The notes beneath the pieces were generated by a model. That model was not told the DNA's origin and did not search any database. It was given only the letters and a program-made list of their open reading frames with translations. A stretch of 64,000 bases of DNA from Promethearchaeota archaeon (GTDB lineage Archaea; Asgardarchaeota; Lokiarchaeia; Sigynarchaeales; SOKP01), in the NCBI GenBank assembly GCA_019894875.1, contig JAGXNR010000005.1:13469-77468 (forward strand). The letters are read 5' to 3'. Position numbers and translations under genes: made by a program. Positions 1-5,366 of this stretch are shown here, in pieces (the first letter of the stretch is position 1; every line of letters begins with the position of its first letter).

Positions 1-249
1 AATACAATTTTAAGTTATTTTTTTCAAAATAAGGCATATTTTTCCTCTCTTTTTCTAATTATTTATTATTAGGAATTTAATTATTTCTTTTATTTATTAT
101 TTTTCAAGTTTGGGTTAATTTCTAAGTATCTATTTTATATACTCTTTTAAAATTTATTTTTTTAGTTACAAGACTAAAATGTTAAAAAGCTCTGATTTTT
201 TGTTTATCTATTTACTAATATTTAAAAATTTGAATTAGATTATCCTTTT

Positions 250-897
250 ATGATCGACTCGGAAGAAACAACATTAGTAAATATGATCTGTCCTTATTGT
301 AAAGAGAGTTTCAGAAAACAAGTTGAATATCAAAAAAAGACTGGTTTGTTTACAATCTTAATAAAAAACCATCCCAATGGTGAGGATTGTTCTCCCTTTA
401 TTGCATTTATAGATAGTAATGGAAGACACAGAGGATCTCAAAAAATCGACAATGTAGATGAAGAAGAGACCATAAATGGAAAATTTCTTGAAAATACTCG
501 AAGTAGTATAAACGAATTAGAAGAAACATTAAGATTTTATCATTTAAAAGTACCTCGAAGAGGGGGAAGAGGTTTTGATCACAAGGTGGCGAGTGTTAAA
601 GATCGAACATTTATGAGTTCGAAATTCTATATCCGTTTAATTGAATTCTTAAGTGAGAATGAGGATGAAAACTCCTTCGGGATGATTACATATGAAGGGG
701 ATAAGGAGATAGAAGGTGGTCTTCTTATCTATGGAAAATATCTCGGGATGATCTTCACAATGTTTTGGAAAGACCAAAAAGCAATTCAGAACAAAACCTT
801 AGGTGAAGTAAAAGGATATTCGAATCTCACAGTTGAAAAATTACTAGATTTGCATGATTTGAAGGACTTTTTTTCTGATGCTGAAGTAATTAATTAA
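250..897 (+). CDS. Zinc-ribbon-type N-terminal domain protein, function unknown
   Basis: This 215-residue protein opens with a CPYC knuckle (residues 14-17), followed about 25-30 residues later by a conserved-looking block that contains HPNGEDC and then FIAFIDSNGRHRGSQKID. A CxxC plus a later H/C pair suggests a small metal-binding fold, and I recall similar openings in other archaeal proteins. The remaining 140 residues look alpha/beta with a charged middle (residues 75-125) and no membrane segment. No catalytic motif is visible. The ATG start follows an AT-rich leader and nothing is annotated upstream in the window. It lies about 400 bases before the RadA-like gene on the same strand, but the gap makes a shared operon unlikely. 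The identity of the C-terminal half is unknown; a profilin-like fold is possible but is only a guess. Confidence 0.7.
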   Translation: MIDSEETTLVNMICPYCKESFRKQVEYQKKTGLFTILIKNHPNGEDCSPFIAFIDSNGRHRGSQKIDNVDEEETINGKFLENTRSSINELEETLRFYHLKVPRRGGRGFDHKVASVKDRTFMSSKFYIRLIEFLSENEDENSFGMITYEGDKEIEGGLLIYGKYLGMIFTMFWKDQKAIQNKTLGEVKGYSNLTVEKLLDLHDLKDFFSDAEVIN

Positions 898-930
898 AAA
901 TGTCTGGGTTTTGCAAATTATATATGAATT

Positions 931-1080
931 ATGCAGCAAGGATGTCTGAAAGTCGCTCAAATTGTCGGAGATTTAAATGTCATGAGCCAAGTTAACGCAT
1001 TCGCCGAAAAATCGGGGATGAGTGATATTTTAAGAGCGTTCAATCTACGAAAAACCGCTATAATGTGGTTTGATATGTAA
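931..1080 (+). CDS. Possible small protein of 49 residues
   Basis: An open frame runs from an ATG (931) to TAA (1078-1080), with an in-frame stop just upstream at 925-927 that fixes the maximum length. The product begins MQQGCLKVAQIVGDLN and ends in KTAIMWFDM, and it is mixed hydrophobic and charged like a real folded peptide. Base composition is visibly less AT-rich than the flanking intergenic DNA, which fits coding or formerly coding sequence. No good ribosome binding site is evident. It could be a short gene or the end of a decayed one. I do not recognise the family. Confidence 0.35.
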   Translation: MQQGCLKVAQIVGDLNVMSQVNAFAEKSGMSDILRAFNLRKTAIMWFDM

Positions 1081-1174
1081 AATTTTTTTCTAAAGACTTA
1101 ATTGAAGAATTTTGATATTAATCAATTTTTTTTTTATTTTTAATCACCCCTCTCGGTCACTATGGAATAACCTT

Positions 1175-1210
1175 TCTTTTAAAAGGACACTATATCTTTT
1201 AAAAAGGAAC
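1175..1210. repeat. Two imperfect direct repeats with a CTTTTAAAAG palindrome
   Basis: The unit TCTTTTAAAAGGACA at 1175 recurs as TCTTTTAAAAAGGAACA at 1195, a 20-base spacing equal to about two helical turns. The first copy contains the perfect 10-base palindrome CTTTTAAAAG (1176-1185). An outer CTATGG/CCATAG inverted pair brackets the region. It sits 90-125 bases before the RadA-like start at 1300, so it could be a regulator site. The rest of 1081-1299 is AT-rich and shows no gene. Confidence 0.25.
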
Positions 1211-1299
1211 AATAATCCTTAACCATAGATAAAACCCATAAATTTCAGAAAATTGTCGGTGTATTCTTACTTTAGTTTGAAGAATCCTAACTTCATACG

Positions 1300-2046
1300 A
1301 TGACGTTTGATTCCGGATTCAATGTACATGAAAGAAACAATCATTCTCACCTCATTTCAAGTGGAGATAAGACTCTCGATGAGTTGCTTTCTGGGGGATT
1401 TCACCACGATTTAGTTTATTTGCTCTATGGAGATAAGAAGCTAACAACTAACATCTTGTTAACAACTTCCGTTATCGTTCAAAAAGCGTTTGACAATGGA
1501 GGACTTGGAGAAGGTATTAGAGTTGCCTTTATCGATGGAAATAATCGTTTCAATCCTTACAACATAAGCAAATTTGCAGTTACTCAAAACTTATCCCCAC
1601 GTACGGTGCTAGAAAACATCCTTATATCACGAGCGTTTACTTTTGACCAAATGATCGAAATTCTGGAAAACAAACTTTCCATGCTTGAAGATGTGAAGGT
1701 CGTACTGATCTCTGGAATTACAACAATGTTCGAGAGTTATGAAAAGCAAACTTTCGAAGAACTGCTACGGGCAATAGACGGAATTAAAAAGATACTCTGG
1801 AAAACAAAACCCCTTATTATAATAACGGCACCGATACACGAACATTCTCTTTTTAGGCCAAAGGGAGGAAAAATTCTTTCTCATTTTGGGAGTGTATTGG
1901 TGATGATAAAAGATGACGAGCGGTATGTGGAATACACCCTAATTCAACACCCCTACTTGCCTGAAAGCAGGTTGTTAAAATGGAAGACCCGAACTCCTAA
2001 AAAAAAGGTTCCTTTAAAAAATGCTACACTAGATAGCTGGTTTTAG
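1300..2046 (+). CDS. RadA/RadB-like RecA-fold protein with degraded Walker motifs and C-terminal PIP box
   Basis: The 248-residue protein has the RadA/RadB/KaiC-type opening SSGDKTLDELLSGGF (residues 20-34), followed by the strand and loop where Walker A should lie. There the sequence is YGDKKLTTN (43-51), so the G-K-T/S core is replaced by T-T-N. The Walker B strand reads VKVVLISG, lacking the acidic residue. ATP hydrolysis is therefore unlikely. The last eight residues, NATLDSWF, closely match archaeal PCNA-interacting peptides (Q/N-x-x-L-x-x-F/W-F). Length is close to RadB (about 220-240 residues) rather than RadA. Nearby on the same strand lie a coiled-coil protein and a degraded PolB2 (5091-7772). 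I infer a clamp-bound accessory role in DNA repair or damage tolerance. RecA-fold membership is well supported; the role is hypothetical. Confidence 0.75.
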   Translation: MTFDSGFNVHERNNHSHLISSGDKTLDELLSGGFHHDLVYLLYGDKKLTTNILLTTSVIVQKAFDNGGLGEGIRVAFIDGNNRFNPYNISKFAVTQNLSPRTVLENILISRAFTFDQMIEILENKLSMLEDVKVVLISGITTMFESYEKQTFEELLRAIDGIKKILWKTKPLIIITAPIHEHSLFRPKGGKILSHFGSVLVMIKDDERYVEYTLIQHPYLPESRLLKWKTRTPKKKVPLKNATLDSWF

Positions 2047-2051
2047 CTCTA

Positions 2052-2474
2052 TTACCAGAACGCCTTTTCAAATTTATCTATGGTTTCTTGTAGGCTATCT
2101 TTAATATGCTCTTCAAAACCTGCAAAAATACTTATATCATTATCCCAATCATTAAAAAACTCTTTTGGGTATAAATTAATGAATTTCGATGCAATACTTC
2201 TCATCTGATCCTTAACTTTTTTCTCTTTTGTCTTTGTTGAAGAATTAACAATAAATGATATCCCATCCTGTTTCATCAAAATATACTTTTTGTCTTGTAA
2301 TTCAAAGCTAGATAACCCACCTGTAGAAATTTGTTCTGCGAACATATTCAATGCCGACATCAATGCCCCAAATAGTTGTTCATCTACTTTTTTATCAAAA
2401 ACACGGTGATATAAGACCGCACCAGCTTCACTTATAATCCAGATATCTTGAATTACTTTTTCCACTAAAATCAC
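2052..2474 (-). CDS. Longin/roadblock-like small protein (tentative)
   Basis: The 140-residue product begins with strand-turn-strand sequence (IWIISEAGAVLYHRVF), then a helix (QLFGALMSALNMFAEQI), then GGLSSFELQDKKYILMKQDGI, and then a long helix with YPKEFFNDW. This order of a two-strand hairpin, a helix, three strands and a helix is typical of profilin-like longin or roadblock/LC7 folds, which are abundant in Asgard archaea as partners of small GTPases. The start appears to be GTG at 2472-2474; a second GTG lies three codons on. It converges with the RadA-like gene, with only 5 bases between the two stops. No GTPase is encoded in the window, so its partner is unknown. Fold assignment is by eye. 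Confidence 0.55.
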   Translation of the reverse strand: MILVEKVIQDIWIISEAGAVLYHRVFDKKVDEQLFGALMSALNMFAEQISTGGLSSFELQDKKYILMKQDGISFIVNSSTKTKEKKVKDQMRSIASKFINLYPKEFFNDWDNDISIFAGFEEHIKDSLQETIDKFEKAFW

Positions 2475-2561
2475 CGCTTAAGAAAATCTAATTATCATTA
2501 AGGTTAATTAAAAAAAAGGAAATATTAGATATTTAATCTTTAGATTTTGAAAAATTAATAA

Positions 2562-3299
2562 TTATGCTTCTCTAGTTTTTGGTCTTATATATCCATAATA
2601 AGCCCCAAAAATTCCGGCTATAGCAAAAATCCACGCTAAAAAGTAAAATAATGTAAAACCGGGGGATCCTAAAAAGATAAATAATCGATCTACAGCAAAA
2701 TTCAGAAATATCAGCATAAAACAAATTGACATTATTGCAAGAGATAAAAACGCTTGTTTATAGGTTTTCTCTTGTACACCATGATAAGCCTGTATTGCTC
2801 TTCGTAAAAATGGCGTGTAGACAATAACCATATATATAAATACAATTAAAAATGCTATAATGTCTAATATTGTATTACCTCTTTCATAAATAAATAAAAC
2901 ATAAATGCAAGTGAGTATTCCATAAATAATTACAGCGAACTTCTGTATCGTGTTATAACCCTTTTCAAACACATTCACTTTTAAGATGTAAGAGAGGAAA
3001 ATTGCAAAGGTTACGAAGAGTTCGCTTAATCTAAAGTCTGATATTACATTATAGATCCAAGCGATTATAGAACCATCTTGTATCACATTTAGTTGTAAGA
3101 CCACAAAAACTTTTGATATCCAGGAGAATAGAATCGCAATGAAATAGTTAATGAAAATTATAAATAGCAATCGCGTTAGTTTATGACGTTTAATTAAATA
3201 CTTTTTGAATATAAGTATGAGTAAAATTGCGGCAAATATGATTATAAAGATTTCAAAGACCATCCCAATGAAATTTAAGAGTATATTTAAGTCAACCAT
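2562..3299 (-). CDS. Multi-pass (about seven-helix) membrane protein
   Basis: This 245-residue protein has about seven hydrophobic helices, starting with LNILLNFIGMVFEIFIIIF and ending with FYFLAWIFAIAGIFGAYYGYI before a short basic tail (RPKTREA). The arrangement of short loops and evenly sized helices resembles the 7TM sensory modules found at the N-terminus of many prokaryotic signalling proteins, but no signalling domain follows here. The sequence has no transporter signature that I recognise. It lies on the minus strand between a DUF3795 gene and the longin-like gene, 87 bases upstream of the latter, so the two may be co-transcribed. Function is unknown. Confidence 0.65.
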   Translation of the reverse strand: MVDLNILLNFIGMVFEIFIIIFAAILLILIFKKYLIKRHKLTRLLFIIFINYFIAILFSWISKVFVVLQLNVIQDGSIIAWIYNVISDFRLSELFVTFAIFLSYILKVNVFEKGYNTIQKFAVIIYGILTCIYVLFIYERGNTILDIIAFLIVFIYMVIVYTPFLRRAIQAYHGVQEKTYKQAFLSLAIMSICFMLIFLNFAVDRLFIFLGSPGFTLFYFLAWIFAIAGIFGAYYGYIRPKTREA

Positions 3300-3396
3300 A
3301 ATAATTAATATGAAAGTTAGACCATTTAAAATTGTATATTTATATGTAATATTTGAAAATTAATTCTATCTCTAGATTGGGTGCTTCCCCCAACCT

Positions 3397-3798
3397 TTAC
3401 TTTTTTTCGAGAGTAAGAGGATCACCACCCCTCCCAATCTTCTTCCCCTTATAGTAAAGAGTAGATTTTTCCTCCCAAATTCTGTTCCATTCTTCCAACC
3501 CAAGTTTTTGGATCATTACTAAATTATACACCTTTGAATTATGAGGTGTAAACATTTCAAAGTGGACAATTGGTTGGAGCATTTCACAAGGAAAATCGTC
3601 ACATTCATAACAGAATTCGTGTCCTTTTTCTGTAATACATTCGTAAGTTTTACACAGGGGGCCATTCAAAACTTTACCCTCACGTTCTCTACACCCTTCA
3701 CATCCAAGGCGCTCGAAAGCTAAACATTTCTTGCACGCTATACCACATGGGGCCATGTATCGCAATATTTCCTGATATTCTAATGATTTTTTATCCAT
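3397..3798 (-). CDS. DUF3795 family cysteine-rich protein
   Basis: The 133-residue protein shows the cysteine pattern of DUF3795: APCGIACKKCLAF near residue 17, then GCEGCRE, then CKTYECITEKGHEFCYECDD and FPCEML. It ends with a helical region containing NLVMIQKLGLEEW and a basic tail. Such proteins are common in anaerobic bacteria and archaea and are thought to bind metal or an Fe-S cluster; no reaction is established. The ATG at 3796-3798 is followed by a coherent N-terminal helix (KKSLEYQEILRYM). It is the first gene of a minus-strand run that continues into the membrane protein 98 bases downstream. Confidence 0.8.
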   Translation of the reverse strand: MDKKSLEYQEILRYMAPCGIACKKCLAFERLGCEGCREREGKVLNGPLCKTYECITEKGHEFCYECDDFPCEMLQPIVHFEMFTPHNSKVYNLVMIQKLGLEEWNRIWEEKSTLYYKGKKIGRGGDPLTLEKK

Positions 3799-3924
3799 GA
3801 GAATAACTCGTTAAAGTTTTAGATATATGGAAATAGATATGAAATAACATTTAAATTGATTATCAAAGTGCACAAATTATTGAACTTAAAAAATATCAAA
3901 CTACTTTTAGCGAATTCTAAGAAT

Positions 3925-4080
3925 TTAATTTATTAGTACTCCCTGATTTTGTAAATCTTTTATTATTTTTTTAGCTCTTTTTGAAAGAATTTCTTGATCA
4001 AGGAATAAGATATTCAGATTTTTGAGCTCTAATAAGACATCTGGGACTTCTCTGATATTATGAGAAAAGAATTTGGCATT
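3925..4080 (-). pseudogene. Decayed C-terminal fragment of a leucine-rich-repeat protein
   Basis: Reading the minus strand from 4080 to the stop at 3925-3927 gives 51 codons in one frame, including IREVPDVLLELKNLNILFLD. This has the P-x-x-L-x-x-L-x-x-L-x-x-L spacing of a leucine-rich repeat and is followed by a capping helix ending QNQGVLIN. No start codon or upstream repeats remain; the frame dissolves into low-complexity A/T sequence at about 4090-4115. It is best read as the 3' end of a lost LRR gene. LRR proteins are common in Lokiarchaeal genomes. The rest of the gap 3799-4282 is AT-rich with nothing recognisable. Confidence 0.45.
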
Positions 4081-4282
4081 AGTACAGGAGGAAAAAAGAA
4101 AAAAAAAGGTTTAATCCAAAACATTGAACTTTGAATTTAATCCAAAACTTTGAGTTTTTTTATATCTTACTTGTTAAGAATTACATCAGCTAAGAAAATT
4201 TGAGTTTGTATAAGCTTTTAAATAATATGATATAATTTTCAGTATTACCTAAAAAAAATAATTTGAATGAATGTGAAGAATA

Positions 4283-4765
4283 TTGGATATAAAAATATTT
4301 AAAAAAACATTTAAATTTGTCTGTGATGAATGTGGGGAATTTGCCCATACCAAAGTGGAATATTGCGAAAGTTGCGGAGTACTGGCTTTAAGGAAGGCAA
4401 CAAATGAGGATTATACGAGATATGAAATGGAAACAATAAATGACGATAAAGAACAGCAGATAGTATTTGAAAAAGCTGAGGAAACTAGGATGATTGCAGA
4501 GAGAGCTGAGAAGGTATCTGATAAAGCTGAGAAGGTATCTGAGAAGGCAGTTAAGAAAACTATGGATGCTGAAAAAGCATCTGAGAAGGCTAGGATTGTG
4601 GCTGAGAAAGCTGATAAGAAAGTTGAGAAGGCAGCTGAGAAAGCTAGGAAGAAAGCAGATAAAACTAAGGAAGTTGCTGAGAAAGCTAAGAAGGGATTTG
4701 AGAATGCTAAGAAGAGAGTCGAGAGAACTAAAGAGGAAGCTAAGACGAAAGCAAAAAAGACTTAG
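4283..4765 (+). CDS. Zinc ribbon fused to a long Ala/Lys/Glu coiled-coil (LEA-like) tail
   Basis: The 160-residue product starts at TTG (4283); an in-frame TGA lies nine bases upstream, which excludes a longer form. Residues 14-31 form a compact zinc ribbon with CDEC and CESC knuckles. From about residue 60 to the end the sequence is an almost pure repetition of A-E-K-A/V and K-K-x type units, predicted as one long amphipathic helix of about 100 residues rich in Lys, Glu and Ala. At DNA level the units GCTGAGAAGG and AAAGCTGA recur many times, indicating growth by tandem duplication. It resembles LEA or stalk-like proteins in composition only. An alternative frame over the same repeat is arginine/leucine-rich and is an artefact. 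Function is unknown. Confidence 0.6.
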   Translation: MDIKIFKKTFKFVCDECGEFAHTKVEYCESCGVLALRKATNEDYTRYEMETINDDKEQQIVFEKAEETRMIAERAEKVSDKAEKVSEKAVKKTMDAEKASEKARIVAEKADKKVEKAAEKARKKADKTKEVAEKAKKGFENAKKRVERTKEEAKTKAKKT

Positions 4766-4804
4766 CTTTTTTTAATAGTATAAATTTAAACATTAATGCT
4801 CTAA

Positions 4805-4978
4805 TTACACTCCCTCTGAGACCACTATTTCTGCATAATAATCATTTGGTAGCCCTAACATACCACTCTATGGCCCTTCATCTAAATTGAAGATTACTAC
4901 TTTTTCTAGTCCCATTTTGTTGAGTTGTTTGACAAAATCTTCGAGAGAAATAGTTAATCTTCTTATTTTGGGCAAAAA
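4805..4978 (-). pseudogene. Remnant of an amidohydrolase-type (PF04909-like) gene with an internal stop
   Basis: On the minus strand one frame reads SLEDFVKQLNKMGLEKVV, then IFNLDEGP, an in-frame TAG, then SGMLGLPNDYYAEIVVSE before TAA at 4805-4807. The pattern of a helix, Gly-Leu/Val, a V-V-x-F strand and a later N-D-Y-x-A-E-x-V matches the start of the TIM-barrel metal-dependent hydrolases of the amidohydrolase-2 group. The catalytic remainder is gone. The in-frame stop and truncation at both ends make it a relic. The family call is by eye and tentative. Confidence 0.4.
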
Positions 4979-5090
4979 TTGTTTAATTACTTCTTTAAGT
5001 CAAAATATTTTTCATACTTCAAAAAATCATAAAATTTCGATGCTATTTTTCTTTAAATTCCATTTCGAATTATTTTACTTGGTTTTGAAT

Positions 5091-5363
5091 ATGGGAAGAA
5101 CGGTTCCTTCTTTTAGACCTGCGCTAGAGCACGAAATTGAGAGCTGGAAAGACTTTAAGAGGGCGCTTCGGGCTGAAGAACAAAAGATATTTAACAAACT
5201 AATGAACTATGCTCGAATACATGCTGATGCTGGTAGCATGAGCGCGCGACCAATGCTGTCAGAAGTATTATTCCTTTCTTTTGCAGTTGAACAAGAAAAG
5301 AAAATTGAGATGCTTGAAAAGAAAGTAAAAAAATTGGAAGAAATGATAAAGGGGAAAGACTAA
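5091..5363 (+). CDS. Small coiled-coil partner protein of the PolB2-type polymerase
   Basis: The frame is open from 4887, but the convincing start is the ATG at 5091, giving 90 residues beginning MGRTVPSFRPALEHEIESW. Sequence upstream of this point is Phe/Ile/Leu-rich, looks non-coding and overlaps the amidohydrolase relic. The protein has a helical N-terminal half (WKDFKRALRAEEQKIFNKLM), a middle segment HADAGSMSARPMLSEVLFLSF, and a C-terminal coiled coil (EQEKKIEMLEKKVKKLEEM). From memory, this architecture and the M-G-R-T opening recur in a family encoded beside PolB2-type genes in other archaea. The stop is 3 bases before the polymerase start, so the two are surely co-translated. I infer an obligate partner or adaptor; it has no catalytic motif. 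Confidence 0.7.
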   Translation: MGRTVPSFRPALEHEIESWKDFKRALRAEEQKIFNKLMNYARIHADAGSMSARPMLSEVLFLSFAVEQEKKIEMLEKKVKKLEEMIKGKD

Positions 5364-5366
5364 AGA

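Noticed and set aside
4494..4775. Arginine/leucine-rich frame of 93 codons overlapping the coiled-coil gene
   Set aside because: It is the shifted reading of the AAG/GCT/GAG repeats; the zinc-ribbon frame has the better start and a natural domain order.
4887..5090. N-terminal extension of the 90-residue coiled-coil protein
   Set aside because: The extension is Phe/Ile/Leu-rich, overlaps the amidohydrolase relic on the other strand, and has no sign of selection; the ATG at 5091 gives the natural protein start.
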